The notes: generated from the letters alone by a model not told the origin. A DNA stretch of 64,000 bases from Billgrantia antri (GCF_019430905.1 NZ_JAHYCA010000005.1:310001-374000); one strand, 5' to 3'; counted from the stretch's first letter, positions 1 to 7,906 are shown. Translations and numbers: made by a program.

Positions 1-1168
1 CCATGTCGCCGTGATCCATGCCATGCGCGCCCATCGCCTCCATACCCCGGTCGGCGATCCTGCGCCGTTCGGGAATACCGGCCTCCATCCCCAGGCGCGG
101 CGCCAGGGTCGCGCGGGCGAAGCCGCTGCGGTCCATGGATTCGGCAAACAGCGTATACGCTGTGTCCGCCTCGGGAGTGACGATGACATCGTAGGTCTCG
201 GCGACGGCGATGCGGAACTCATCGACAGGCACCGGCTGCACGGGCTGGCCGTCGGCAGCCACCACCGTCATCTTCAGCCCCGGGATGCGCACGTCGAAGT
301 AGGTCATCGCCGAGCCGTTGATGAACCTCAGCCGCAGCCGCTCGCCCGGCTTGAACAGTGCCGTCCAGTTCTGCTCCGGCGCCTGGCCGTTGACCAGGTA
401 GGTGTAGGTGCTGCCGGTGACATCGGCGATGTCGCGCGAGCTCATGCGCATGCGTGCCCACATCGCGCGCGTGCGGGCCGTCTCGCGAAAGCCGTTCTCG
501 CGCACCTCGGCGAGGAAGTCCGCGATGGTCCGTTCCTGCAGGTTGTAGTAGCCCTCGGCGGTCTTCAGGTTGCGAAAGACCGAGCCCGGCTCCTCATAGG
601 TCCAGTCGGTCAGCAGCACCACATGCTCACGGTCGAAGCGGAACGGCTCGCGCTCGGCGGCGTCGATGATGATCGGCCCCGCGTGGCCCAACTGCTCCTG
701 CAGGCCGGAGTGGCTGTGGTACCAGTAGGTACCGTTCTGCACCACGGGGAAGCGATAAGTGAAGGTCTCCCCAGGGGCGATGCCGGCGAAGCTGATCCCC
801 GGTGCCCCGTCGACCGCAGGAGGCAGGATCAGACCATGCCAGTGGATGGAAGTCGGCTCGTCCAGCAGGTTGGTGACGCGCAGCGTCGCATCCTGTCCCT
901 CCCGCAGCCGGATCAAAGGGCCGGGACTCGTCCCATTGATGGTGATCGGGCGCGCGTTGCGCCCGTTGATCGCCAGCGTTTCTCGACGAATGGCAAGGGC
1001 GATGTCGTTGCCTTCCACTGCCCCCTGGGGGTAAGCATTGCTCTGCCCCCAAGGGTCGGCCCAGGCCGGTGCCAGCCCCATGGCCGCCGCGCCAAAGCCC
1101 AGGGCGGCCCCGCCCTTGAGCAATTGTCGTCGGGAAAGGGAGAGATCGGTGATGTTCTTGGTTGCCAT
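1..1168 (-). CDS. copA: CopA-type multicopper oxidase, copper resistance (3' end outside window)
   Basis: Periplasmic multicopper oxidase of the CopA/PcoA family, which oxidises Cu(I) to the less toxic Cu(II). The first 389 codons are in the window and the C-terminal copper sites are missing. The N-terminus has a Tat signal (SRRQLLKGG at about residues 12-20, then an alanine/glycine-rich hydrophobic stretch). The first two copper motifs are visible: SIHWHGL and YWYHSHSG. The visible part ends in a Met/His-rich stretch (MEAMGAHGMDHGDM), typical of the CopA linker. The start at 1168 is chosen because it begins just before the Tat motif and is preceded by an AGGAG. It lies downstream of, and in the same direction as, the cupredoxin-regulator-kinase genes, with a 67-bp gap holding a putative regulator site. 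Family assignment is confident; the partial state is due to the window edge. Confidence 0.93.
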   Translation of the reverse strand, partial: MATKNITDLSLSRRQLLKGGAALGFGAAAMGLAPAWADPWGQSNAYPQGAVEGNDIALAIRRETLAINGRNARPITINGTSPGPLIRLREGQDATLRVTNLLDEPTSIHWHGLILPPAVDGAPGISFAGIAPGETFTYRFPVVQNGTYWYHSHSGLQEQLGHAGPIIIDAAEREPFRFDREHVVLLTDWTYEEPGSVFRNLKTAEGYYNLQERTIADFLAEVRENGFRETARTRAMWARMRMSSRDIADVTGSTYTYLVNGQAPEQNWTALFKPGERLRLRFINGSAMTYFDVRIPGLKMTVVAADGQPVQPVPVDEFRIAVAETYDVIVTPEADTAYTLFAESMDRSGFARATLAPRLGMEAGIPERRRIADRGMEAMGAHGMDHGDM

Positions 1169-1216
1169 GCATGGCTCCTGTCAGGGGAACTCCAGGCGCC
1201 ATGATGCGGTGAATAG

Positions 1217-1232
1217 CTGAAAGCAGGCTGAA
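1217..1232 (-). promoter_or_regulatory. Putative response-regulator box upstream of multicopper oxidase
   Basis: Direct repeat read on the plus strand as CTGAA-AGCAGG-CTGAA (half sites 11 bp apart). The proximal edge is 49 nt upstream of the oxidase start codon. The same arrangement, CTGAA-N-GCA-N-GCTGAA, occurs 49 nt upstream of the cupredoxin gene at 3766-3781. Two half sites one helical turn apart is the usual layout for OmpR/PhoP-family regulators. A weak -10-like CATCAT lies 10 nt downstream of the box. Binding is inferred. Confidence 0.5.
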
Positions 1233-1235
1233 CGG

Positions 1236-2570
1236 TTAGCCCGCTTCGTTCAGCGGAAGCATGACCTCGACTCGTAGCCCTCCCTCGGGAGAAGGCTCGA
1301 AATTCACCTGGCTGGCATAGCGTTCGATAATTTGCCGCAGGATGGCAAGGCCCAGCCCGTGGCCGGGCTTGCCCTCGTCGAGCCGAGTGCCACGCCGCCC
1401 CAGTCGGCCCAAATCACTTGATTCGACACCGGAACCGTCGTCCTCGACCAGGATAGACAGCAAGGCGTTTGAGTCTCGCCTCACTCGGCAACGGACCTCG
1501 TGGCTGGCCCACTTGGCGGCGTTGTCCAGAAGAATGCCCAACATCTCGATGAAATCCTGACGTTCTACGTTGACGTTGGTGGGTACCGAGGCCTCGATTT
1601 CGAGCTGGAAATGCCGATGAGGGTAGAGGTTCATGAACATCTCGACGAGTTGCTCGGCTTCAAGCCGGATATTCGCATGCTGCCCTGCATTGGGGCCGGC
1701 AATGCGCGAGCGCTTCAGCTCGGTGTCGAGCTGCGCATGCATGTCTTCCAACCGCTGATGCATCTTCTCCCTGCGCTCCGAGTCGATGGGACGGGAGCCG
1801 CGTAGCGTCTGCATGACCGCGGTCAGCGGCGTCTTGAGTGCATGAGAAAGATTGGCCAGGGATTCTCGCGAACGCTGGAGCCGTCGTGCGTGTTCATCCA
1901 TGAGACGATTGAGTTGCTCCACCAGGCCATCGAGTTCGGAAGGCGTGTCGAGATGCAGCCTGTCACGCGCCCCGGCACGCAGTTCGTCGAGCTGACTACG
2001 CAGCCTCGAGAGCGGGCGCAGCGCACGATTGACCGCCATCATGTTGAGGCCGATGAGCAGGACCAGCAGCAGACCGGCAATGCCACCCACCCACCAGTGA
2101 AGCGCTTCCAGTCCATCCTCGACCTGGCCGAAGTCCTCGCCGATCAGCAGCACGCCCGAGCGGCCGTCGAATTCGAAGCGCGCACGGTACAGCAGCAGAT
2201 GGCGCCCTCCCCAGGCCACCACGTCCAGGGTGTCGTCCTCGCCTTCGAGAAAAGGCACGAGCGCTTCGAGCCAGCGTGGGTGCGAGGTGCTGATCTCGCC
2301 GTCCAGCTCCAGCACGTAGAGGTGATGGAAGACCTGGAAGGCAGGGCTCTCCGCGCGCCACAGCGGCGTCGAGAGCTGTCCTTGGCGAAACTGGAGCAGC
2401 GTATGCTCCGCCTCCTGGCGCAGCCGCTCGCCGAGAAAGCTCCGCGCCAGATCGTGCAGCAGAATGCCGTGCATCAGCCAGGTCAAGCCCACCACGATGA
2501 AGGCCACGCCCCCGAGCCAGGTCAGCAGGCGGAAGCGCAGGCTGCGCCGGTCAACGCGACGCAAGGACAT
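1236..2570 (-). CDS. Sensor histidine kinase, PhoQ-like
   Basis: Inner-membrane sensor kinase of 444 residues, partner of the adjacent response regulator. Two membrane segments (about 14-37 and 160-182) flank a periplasmic sensor region of about 120 residues. A HAMP-like stretch follows. The phosphoacceptor histidine is in SHALKTPL (about H243), a sequence resembling PhoQ. The N box (LLDNAAKWA), G1 (EDDGSGV) and G2 (GHGLGLAI) boxes are all intact. The start at 2570 (MSLRRVDRRS) gives a 20-nt overlap with the regulator gene; a longer reading frame to 2663 would overlap it by 113 nt and has no hydrophobic logic. Its place between a cupredoxin gene and a multicopper oxidase gene suggests that it senses copper or periplasmic stress, although the sequence itself is PhoQ-like and the ligand cannot be read from it. 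Confidence 0.88.
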   Translation of the reverse strand: MSLRRVDRRSLRFRLLTWLGGVAFIVVGLTWLMHGILLHDLARSFLGERLRQEAEHTLLQFRQGQLSTPLWRAESPAFQVFHHLYVLELDGEISTSHPRWLEALVPFLEGEDDTLDVVAWGGRHLLLYRARFEFDGRSGVLLIGEDFGQVEDGLEALHWWVGGIAGLLLVLLIGLNMMAVNRALRPLSRLRSQLDELRAGARDRLHLDTPSELDGLVEQLNRLMDEHARRLQRSRESLANLSHALKTPLTAVMQTLRGSRPIDSERREKMHQRLEDMHAQLDTELKRSRIAGPNAGQHANIRLEAEQLVEMFMNLYPHRHFQLEIEASVPTNVNVERQDFIEMLGILLDNAAKWASHEVRCRVRRDSNALLSILVEDDGSGVESSDLGRLGRRGTRLDEGKPGHGLGLAILRQIIERYASQVNFEPSPEGGLRVEVMLPLNEAG

Positions 2571-3216
2571 AGCCCTGGCCACGCCGAGTCTGGATGGCGT
2601 TCTTGCCCAACCGACGCCGAAGCTTGGCGATGTAGACCTCCACCAGATTCGGAGCGGGAGCATCCTGCTCCAGGGAGTAGAGCTGATCGAGCAGTTGCGC
2701 CTTGGACAAGACGCGGCCGGGATGGTGCATCAGGTAGCGAAGTAGACGGAACTCCGTTGCGGTGAGGCTCTGCCAAGCATCGCCATCGACACTGACCTGC
2801 CGTGTGTTCTCGTCGAGCTGTATGCCGTTGACGCTGAGGATGGGGCTCAGGCGACCGGTCTGCCGCCTCAAGAGCGCATGCAATCGGGCCAACAGTTCGG
2901 CTTCATGAAAAGGCTTGGTCAGGTAATCATCGGCCCCGCGACGCAGGCCATCGACCTTGTCTTCCCAGGTGTCCCGCGCCGTGAGGGCGAGAATCGGCAG
3001 GCGGCGCCCTTCACCACGCCAGCGCGCGATCAGGTCGAGCCCGGAGCCGTCCGGCAGGCCCAGGTCGAGAATCGCCAGGGCGTAGTCCTCGGTCGCCATC
3101 AACGACTCGGCGGCGCGAACCGACGCCGCCGAGTCGACACGGTAGCCGTTGTCTTCCAGAGTTTCCGACAAGCTCTCCGCCAGCAGGTCGTCATCTTCAA
3201 GAAGTAACAGCTTCAT
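2551..3216 (-). CDS. OmpR/PhoP-family response regulator
   Basis: Transcription regulator of 221 residues. The receiver domain (1-115) has the acidic pocket EDDD at 7-10, the phosphorylated D51 in LDLGLPDG, T79 and K101 (LTKPF). The C-terminal winged helix (about 125-221) has the family pattern TATEFRLLRYLMHHPG and ends RRGQGYVLASR. It is 6 nt downstream of the cupredoxin gene and overlaps the kinase start by 20 nt, so the three genes form one operon. The family binds direct repeats spaced by about 11 bp; such repeats occur upstream of this operon and of the multicopper oxidase, suggesting autoregulation plus control of the oxidase. Confidence 0.93.
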   Translation of the reverse strand: MKLLLLEDDDLLAESLSETLEDNGYRVDSAASVRAAESLMATEDYALAILDLGLPDGSGLDLIARWRGEGRRLPILALTARDTWEDKVDGLRRGADDYLTKPFHEAELLARLHALLRRQTGRLSPILSVNGIQLDENTRQVSVDGDAWQSLTATEFRLLRYLMHHPGRVLSKAQLLDQLYSLEQDAPAPNLVEVYIAKLRRRLGKNAIQTRRGQGYVLASR

Positions 3217-3222
3217 GCACTG

Positions 3223-3717
3223 TCATCCCTCGAGGTCGATCTGCCCCACCATGCCGGCTTCGTAGTGCCCGGGGATGTTGCAGGCATACTCCAGCTGACT
3301 GGCCCCCTCGGGCGCCGTCCAGACGAGCGTGGCGGTCTCGCCGGGAGCGATGGTCACGGCAGGCATGTTGCCGCCGTGCTCGCCCTCGGCCATGTCGTGG
3401 CCGCCATGATCGCCATGCCCGTGACCGTGGCTACCCATTTCCTGCATCATGCGACGGTGCTCCTCCTGAGCCGCCCGGTCGCCAATGACGAACTCGTGCG
3501 CGAGGGCCCCGCTGTTATGGATCTCGAACTTCACCGTTTCGCCCGGTGCGATAGTCAATGCTTCGGGACCGAATATCATCTCTTCCGCCTCGACCTGGAT
3601 GACGCGATCCACCTTCGCCTCGTTGGCCGGTTGCGTACCGTTGGCCTGATGACCGGGAGCTGCCAGGGCGTTGGCCGACCAGAGGGTGACCAGGGCTGCA
3701 AAAAGCGACTTGTACAT
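3223..3717 (-). CDS. Periplasmic cupredoxin-like copper-binding protein
   Basis: A 164-residue exported blue-copper-fold protein. The signal peptide covers residues 1-19 (ends ANALA). Probable type 1 copper ligands are H74 (GALAHEF), C146, H151 and M156 in YACNIPGHYEAGM, the standard cupredoxin C-terminal loop. An insert at about 95-118 is very rich in His, Gly and Met (GHGHGDHGGHDM) and looks like an extra metal-binding loop. It is the first gene of an operon with the response regulator and kinase, which ties it to copper sensing or periplasmic copper buffering. Similar proteins are annotated as plastocyanin/azurin-family or copper-resistance proteins; the electron partner is unknown. Confidence 0.88.
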   Translation of the reverse strand: MYKSLFAALVTLWSANALAAPGHQANGTQPANEAKVDRVIQVEAEEMIFGPEALTIAPGETVKFEIHNSGALAHEFVIGDRAAQEEHRRMMQEMGSHGHGHGDHGGHDMAEGEHGGNMPAVTIAPGETATLVWTAPEGASQLEYACNIPGHYEAGMVGQIDLEG

Positions 3718-3765
3718 GGTTATGTCTCGATTCGCCTAAGGGAAGCACAATGCTAACGCATCACT

Positions 3766-3781
3766 CTGAATGCAAGCTGAA
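3766..3781 (-). promoter_or_regulatory. Putative response-regulator box upstream of cupredoxin operon
   Basis: Plus-strand sequence CTGAA-TGCAAG-CTGAA, two half sites 11 bp apart. It matches the box at 1217-1232 in half sites, spacing, central GCA, orientation and exact distance (49 nt) to the start codon. A weak -10-like TAGCAT lies 10 nt downstream and no good -35 is present, as expected for an activator-dependent promoter. Confidence 0.5.
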
Positions 3782-3796
3782 ACGAAGGATGTCTGG

Positions 3797-4876
3797 CTAG
3801 ACCGCCAGCTCCTCCCATAGCAGGCTCTCCTGTTCCTCGGACTTCTCCTCGGGTTCGGGTTCGGGCGCCGGTGTGAGCGCGACGACCTTGCCGCTGGGGT
3901 TCTCGAGCAGTTCGCGCAGCAGCTCGTAGTTCAACGGCGTGCCGGCCTCGTCGTCGCTGCCTTCGAGCATGGCCAGGGTCTCCATGAACGCGGCCATGCC
4001 GGCTTCCTGTTCCTCCAGCGGCTCGTAGACCTGAACATAGGGCATGTTCCCGTCCCAGCCGGCCTTGATCGGCTGATTGATCAGATTAACCTGGGTACCG
4101 ACGGGGACGCGGTCGAAGATCGACGCGACATCCTCGGGGAACATGCGGATGCAGCCACGGCTGGCGCGCATACCGATGCCATCGGGCTTGTTGGTGCCGT
4201 GGATCAGGTAACCGTCAATATCGAGCATGATGGCGTGGCGCCCCAGCGGGTTGTCGGGCCCCGGCGGCACCACGGCAGGTGCCTCCTCGCCACGCTCGGC
4301 GGCTTCCTGGCGCACCGACTGGGGCGGATACCAGGCCGGATCCTTGAGATTCATGGTGGTCTTGGTCTTGCCCAGCGGAGTGTCGAAGCCCTCGCGCCCG
4401 ATGCCGATCGGGTAGGTCTCCACCCGCGGCGTCTCGCCCTCGCCTGTCGGCGGATAGTAGTACAGCCGCAGCTCGGCGACGTTGATCACGATCCCCTCGC
4501 GCTCCACCGGCGGCAGGATGAAGCGCCCCGGGATCACCACCTCGGTGCCCTCGCCCGGCATCCAGACGCTGACGTCGGGATTGGCGCGGCGTATTTCCTG
4601 GTAGCCCACGTTGTGTTCGCGGGCGATATCGAGCAGCGTCTCCTCGGCTTTCGCCTCGACGATGTAGTCCTCGCCGACCACATCACCTTGCTCGGGAAGG
4701 GGATAGTGCCCTTTTGGCCACTCGGCCTCGGTCTGTTCGTCCTCGGCTGCCTCCTCCCCTTCAGCCCAGGCCGTGCCGGCCAATAGTGCAGTGGCCAGCA
4801 GGCCGGCGAACAGCAGCATTCCTGTCAGGCGCCGTAAAGGTCGGCAGTTCTCTCGAACCGTGCCGTCATCTCTCAT
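3797..4876 (-). CDS. L,D-transpeptidase (YkuD) with LysM domain
   Basis: Exported peptidoglycan cross-linking or lipoprotein-anchoring enzyme, 359 residues from this start. A signal peptide (about 16-38, ending GTAWA) precedes an acidic linker. A LysM-like region (about 60-105, with LLDIAREHNVGYQEIRRAN) follows, then the YkuD catalytic domain with HGTNKPDGIG and the nucleophile motif SRGCIRM. The C-terminus is an acidic Pro/Glu-rich tail. An alternative start at 4933 has a strong GAGGAG placed inside the end of lgt and would give translational coupling, but it adds a long N-region before the signal peptide; 4876 has an AAGAGG. The choice between them is open. It is in the same direction as lgt and probably cotranscribed. 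Confidence 0.88.
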   Translation of the reverse strand: MRDDGTVRENCRPLRRLTGMLLFAGLLATALLAGTAWAEGEEAAEDEQTEAEWPKGHYPLPEQGDVVGEDYIVEAKAEETLLDIAREHNVGYQEIRRANPDVSVWMPGEGTEVVIPGRFILPPVEREGIVINVAELRLYYYPPTGEGETPRVETYPIGIGREGFDTPLGKTKTTMNLKDPAWYPPQSVRQEAAERGEEAPAVVPPGPDNPLGRHAIMLDIDGYLIHGTNKPDGIGMRASRGCIRMFPEDVASIFDRVPVGTQVNLINQPIKAGWDGNMPYVQVYEPLEEQEAGMAAFMETLAMLEGSDDEAGTPLNYELLRELLENPSGKVVALTPAPEPEPEEKSEEQESLLWEELAV

Positions 4877-4934
4877 AGCGATTGCCTCTTGCCTTTCCGC
4901 CCTGGAGCGGAGCTTGTCAACGATGGTTCCCATA

Positions 4935-5801
4935 CTACCGCTCCTCATATGATTCGACAGCCTGGGGCCCTGCTCCATTTTTGGCGCCGTGCGTGCTTTC
5001 CCCATGTTGTGCTGGCACCCTGGCGGCCTCGATTCCCTGCCGCCGCGACCACAGCACGAGCGCCATGCCAGCCGCCATCATCGGCAACGTCAGCAGCATG
5101 CCCATGGTCACCCAACCGAAGGCGATGAAACCGATGTGCTCATCGGGCAGGCGCACGAACTCCACCGCGAAGCGGAAGATGCCGTAGAGCAGCAGGAACA
5201 AGCCCGAGACCAGGCCGCGTCGCCGTGGTCGGCTCGAGATCCACCACAGCACGGCGAACAGCACCACGCCCTCGAGAGCAAACTCGTAGAGTGCCGAAGG
5301 ATGGCGCGGTTCCGGTCCCATGTGGGGAAACGGCATGGCCCAGGGCAGGTCGCTGACGCGCCCCGGCAGTTCGTGATTGATGAAGTTGCCGATACGCCCG
5401 GCCCCAAGGCCGATCGGCACCATGGGGGCGATGAAGTCCGTCAGTTGGAAGAAGGCGAGTCGCTTCCTGCGGGCGTACAGTAGCGCTGCCGACAGCACCC
5501 CGATCAGCCCACCGTGGAAACTCATTCCTCCCTCCCAGATGCTGAACAGCCACAGCGGGTTGGCCAGGAAGCGCTCCATGCCGTAGAACAGCACGTAGCC
5601 CAGCCGCCCGCCGGCCACAACGCCGATGGCGGCATAGAACAGCAGGTCGCCAATGTCGTCATGAGTCAGCCCCAGACGATACGCTCGGCGGCGCCCCAGC
5701 CACCAGGCGCTGACGAAGCCCACCACGTACATCAGGCCATACCAGTGAACTTGCATGGGCCCGATGGAGATGGCCACGGGGTCGATGTCGGGATAGTTCA
5801 T
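4935..5801 (-). CDS. lgt: Prolipoprotein diacylglyceryl transferase
   Basis: Inner-membrane enzyme that transfers diacylglycerol from phosphatidylglycerol to the lipobox cysteine of prolipoproteins, the first step of lipoprotein maturation. The protein has 288 residues with about seven hydrophobic segments. Family hallmarks are seen: SFHGGLIGV (catalytic His region), GAGRIGNFINHELPG (essential Arg/Asn signature) and RHPSALYE. The C-terminal tail after residue 262 is hydrophilic. It ends one to two bases before an alternative start of the L,D-transpeptidase gene, and its last codons supply that start's ribosome binding site. An essential housekeeping gene in an otherwise copper-related block. 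Confidence 0.97.
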   Translation of the reverse strand: MNYPDIDPVAISIGPMQVHWYGLMYVVGFVSAWWLGRRRAYRLGLTHDDIGDLLFYAAIGVVAGGRLGYVLFYGMERFLANPLWLFSIWEGGMSFHGGLIGVLSAALLYARRKRLAFFQLTDFIAPMVPIGLGAGRIGNFINHELPGRVSDLPWAMPFPHMGPEPRHPSALYEFALEGVVLFAVLWWISSRPRRRGLVSGLFLLLYGIFRFAVEFVRLPDEHIGFIAFGWVTMGMLLTLPMMAAGMALVLWSRRQGIEAARVPAQHGESTHGAKNGAGPQAVESYEER

Positions 5802-5954
5802 AAAAGAATCCTCGTCGCCTAGTGCGTCAAGGTCGGATGTCGACCTGGTCGCACCTTTGCGTATTCGGCCAAGGATACCCGTAATACTCCGGGATCCTCG
5901 CAGCGTGACTGCGCCATCGCTTATGCAAGCGAGGGTAAAACCAGGGGCTTTCGA

Positions 5955-6281
5955 TCACACGCGAGGAGGGCGTTCCGGGCGGTCGCGGGGAGTATGAAGG
6001 GGCGCTTCATCGATGGCCCAACGGGGCTCGAGCGAGCGTGGTCCAGTGGGATAGAGGGTCAGCGCGCTGTTGCAGACAGGGCAAGGAGCGGTACAGGCAA
6101 TCTTCTCTTCCGAATGCGCCTGGCTAGCGTCGTTTTCGGGATGCGAGGCTTGGTCGAGCATCGAGTAGGCTTCCCCCCGACAATCGTCGTTTGCGCTCCA
6201 GGTACCCGAAGCAACCTGCGGTAGCGCCAATGCGATACCGAGCAGGAGGCAGAACAACCAGGAGACGGAACGGGAAAGCAT
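5955..6281 (-). CDS. Small exported cysteine-containing protein, unknown function
   Basis: A 108-residue protein with a clear signal peptide (residues 1-25, LFCLLLGIALALPQVASG). The mature part is short and polar with a CTAPCPVC motif at about 63-70 and a Pro/Arg-rich end (RPERPPRV). It does not belong to a family I can name. Its layout (signal peptide, short Cys pair, Arg/Pro tail) resembles the exported protein at 10573-10893, and both flank copper genes. It is divergent from the gene at 6497. A role in copper handling is a guess from position and the Cys motif. Confidence 0.6.
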   Translation of the reverse strand: MLSRSVSWLFCLLLGIALALPQVASGTWSANDDCRGEAYSMLDQASHPENDASQAHSEEKIACTAPCPVCNSALTLYPTGPRSLEPRWAIDEAPLHTPRDRPERPPRV

Positions 6282-6496
6282 GTGGAGTCGGGCAGCCAGC
6301 AGGAGGATTGGCGTCTAGTCTTCCATGGTCGCTACGCAGCCGCAAGACTGTCCTTGGACTCCCATGAAGAATGCTAGAAAACAACGACCTGTAGCGCCGA
6401 ATGGACCGACGAGGGGCGCTTTGGTTGATGCAGGTCAATGTCAGCCCAGCGGGAACGGCTATTCTGAACTTGCCCATCACGTCGGAGCGACATGCC

Positions 6497-6895
6497 ATGC
6501 ATCAGCAGGCAGCCTTGGTCTCACATCGCTCGTTCACCCGCTCCGGGTGGCGTGGAGGCTGGCTTGCCGTTCCCTTGGCATTGATGCTGATGTTGGTGTC
6601 AGCCTTTTCGGCCCATGCACACCCCACCTCATCTTCCCCTACCCACACGGCCATCGAGAGTATCACCGCGAGCCTGCAGGTGCCTGCCCCCCACTGTGAG
6701 CATGGTCACGGCTGGGAGCATACCAGTGCGGCGATGCTGCGTGCAGAGCGGCAGGACGTCAGCAACGTTGCGGTGTCCCTGCCCACCTTCGCGATGGCGT
6801 CTCCCCGGGTCGAGAACACCATCGGTTCCGCCGGTGGAGCCCCAACCCTTGCCTCTATTCCCATCTTCCTGCTTACCCAACGACTGCGCCCCTGA
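6497..6895 (+). CDS. Small exported protein of unknown function in copper cluster
   Basis: A 132-residue protein. The start at 6497 (MHQQAALV) is preferred because a GGAG lies about 9 nt upstream and it places an N-region before a strong hydrophobic signal segment (about 19-37, ending FSAHAH). The mature part has a His-containing patch (HCEHGHGWEHT at about 66-76) and is otherwise low in known motifs; it ends in a hydrophobic stretch (IPIFLLTQRLRP). No family recognised. It is upstream of the methionine-rich protein and could be exported in the same response. Confidence 0.5.
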   Translation: MHQQAALVSHRSFTRSGWRGGWLAVPLALMLMLVSAFSAHAHPTSSSPTHTAIESITASLQVPAPHCEHGHGWEHTSAAMLRAERQDVSNVAVSLPTFAMASPRVENTIGSAGGAPTLASIPIFLLTQRLRP

Positions 6896-6912
6896 CGCAG
6901 CCAGATGCGTTT

Positions 6913-6941
6913 TTGCTAATCAAGCAGTTCGGGCATATCTC
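6913..6941 (+). promoter_or_regulatory. Candidate promoter of the methionine-rich protein gene
   Basis: TTGCTA and TATCTC separated by 17 nt in a locally AT-richer stretch, 112 nt upstream of the start at 7053. Match to sigma-70 consensus is moderate; not tested. Confidence 0.35.
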
Positions 6942-6963
6942 CGTTTACGAGTGTCGCTTGGCA

Positions 6964-6987
6964 GGCATGTTTGGAGGTAGACATGCC
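6964..6987 (+). promoter_or_regulatory. Inverted repeat enclosing a GGAGG
   Basis: GGCATGT and ACATGCC form a perfect 7-bp stem with a 10-nt loop containing TTGGAGGTAG. It lies in the leader of the methionine-rich protein gene. It could be a dimeric regulator site or a leader hairpin. The exposed GGAGG is next to two upstream ATG codons at 6983 and 6990. Confidence 0.35.
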
Positions 6988-7052
6988 GCATGGAAGTCCC
7001 TTTTCCGAAGCGGAAATTGAGCCAGGGCTCTTGCGCCCTGAAGGAGTCGGTT

Positions 7053-7880
7053 ATGAAAGTCAGCAACTTCGTTTACACCCTCGGATTCGTTCTGGCGGCT
7101 GGAGCCTCAGGCAACGTCCTGGCCCAAGGGAACATGAATGCCCCCTCCGGCCCGGCAGGCGACATGGGCCCCGGCATGATGGGCGACGGCATGGGCCCCG
7201 GCATGATGGGCGACGGCACGGGCCCCGGCATGATGGGCGGCGGCATGGGCCCCGGCATGATGAGCGGCGGCATGGGCCCCGGCATGATGGGCGGCGGCAT
7301 GGGCCCCGGCATGATGAGCGGCGGCATGGGCCCCGGCATGATGGGCGGCGGCATGGGCCCCGGCATGATGAGAGGCGGCATGGGCCCCGGCATGATGGGC
7401 GGCGGCATGGGCCCCGGCATGATGAGCGGCGGCATGGGCCCCGGCATGATGGGCGGCGGCATGGGCCCCGGCATGATGGGCGGTGGCATGGGCGGCATGA
7501 TGGGCGGTGGCATGGGCGGCATGATGCCCTGCCCCATGATGAGCGGTGGTGGCAAGAACATGCTGTCCATGCTCGACCAGGAGCAGCGCAGCGAATATCG
7601 CGAGCTGATGCAGGAGCATCGCCCCGCCCAATTCGAGCGCATGGGACAACTGATGAACCTGCGCGATGACTTGATGACCGCCCTGCACACCGAGCGCCCC
7701 GATCCCGAGGAGGTCCAGACCCTGCATGGCCAGATGGCGGAACTTCATGGCGAGATGATGGCCGAGATGGTGCGCATGCGTAACGCCATGCATGACCTGA
7801 TGACCGAAGAGCAGCGCGAGAAGTTGCAGCAAGCCACCCCCGAGGCCATCGATCCGGAAGACCACGACGCCCATCATTGA
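7053..7880 (+). CDS. Methionine-rich periplasmic repeat protein with Spy/CpxP-like C-terminus
   Basis: A 275-residue exported protein probably binding Cu(I) through methionines. The signal peptide is at 1-24 (ends GNVLAQ). Residues 38-145 are twelve copies of a 9-residue unit MGPGMM(G/S/R/D)GG, followed by two shortened MGGMM units and CPMM. The C-terminal third (about 165-265) is helical and charged (DQEQRSEYRELMQEHRPAQF, MTEEQREKLQQ), like the LTxxQ-type Spy/CpxP periplasmic chaperone fold. The start at 7053 has AAGGAG 6 nt upstream; an in-frame ATG at 6990 adds residues before the signal peptide. It is followed 74 nt later by the copper ATPase gene, so it is part of the copper response. 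The fusion of a Met-rich repeat to a heavy-metal sensor-type fold suggests a periplasmic copper sponge or carrier. Confidence 0.85.
   Translation: MKVSNFVYTLGFVLAAGASGNVLAQGNMNAPSGPAGDMGPGMMGDGMGPGMMGDGTGPGMMGGGMGPGMMSGGMGPGMMGGGMGPGMMSGGMGPGMMGGGMGPGMMRGGMGPGMMGGGMGPGMMSGGMGPGMMGGGMGPGMMGGGMGGMMGGGMGGMMPCPMMSGGGKNMLSMLDQEQRSEYRELMQEHRPAQFERMGQLMNLRDDLMTALHTERPDPEEVQTLHGQMAELHGEMMAEMVRMRNAMHDLMTEEQREKLQQATPEAIDPEDHDAHH
7164..7511 (+). repeat. 27-bp in-frame tandem repeat, 12 full copies plus a shortened copy
   Basis: Twelve consecutive 27-bp units (7164-7487) encoding MGPGMM(x)GG, with a 24-bp shortened unit to 7511. Units are nearly identical at DNA level; differences are mostly in the codon giving G, S, R or D at position 7 and one ATG to ACG change in unit 3. 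Near identity suggests recent expansion or contraction by slippage or recombination, so copy number may differ between strains. Confidence 0.95.
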
Positions 7881-7906
7881 CTGCCAGTCATTTTTCCTCT
7901 CGCAGC

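Noticed and set aside
2571..2663. Longer N-terminus of the histidine kinase
   Set aside because: It would overlap the regulator gene by 113 nt and puts a polar stretch in front of the first membrane segment; the start at 2570 is better.
7164..7511. Regular repeat that might be taken for a CRISPR-like array
   Set aside because: Units are directly abutting without spacers, are in frame and encode a periodic peptide.
7107..7877. Long minus-strand reading frame rich in His/Ala/Gly repeats opposite the methionine-rich gene
   Set aside because: It is the antisense of the 27-bp repeat and has no signal peptide, ribosome site or family match; the plus-strand frame has all three.
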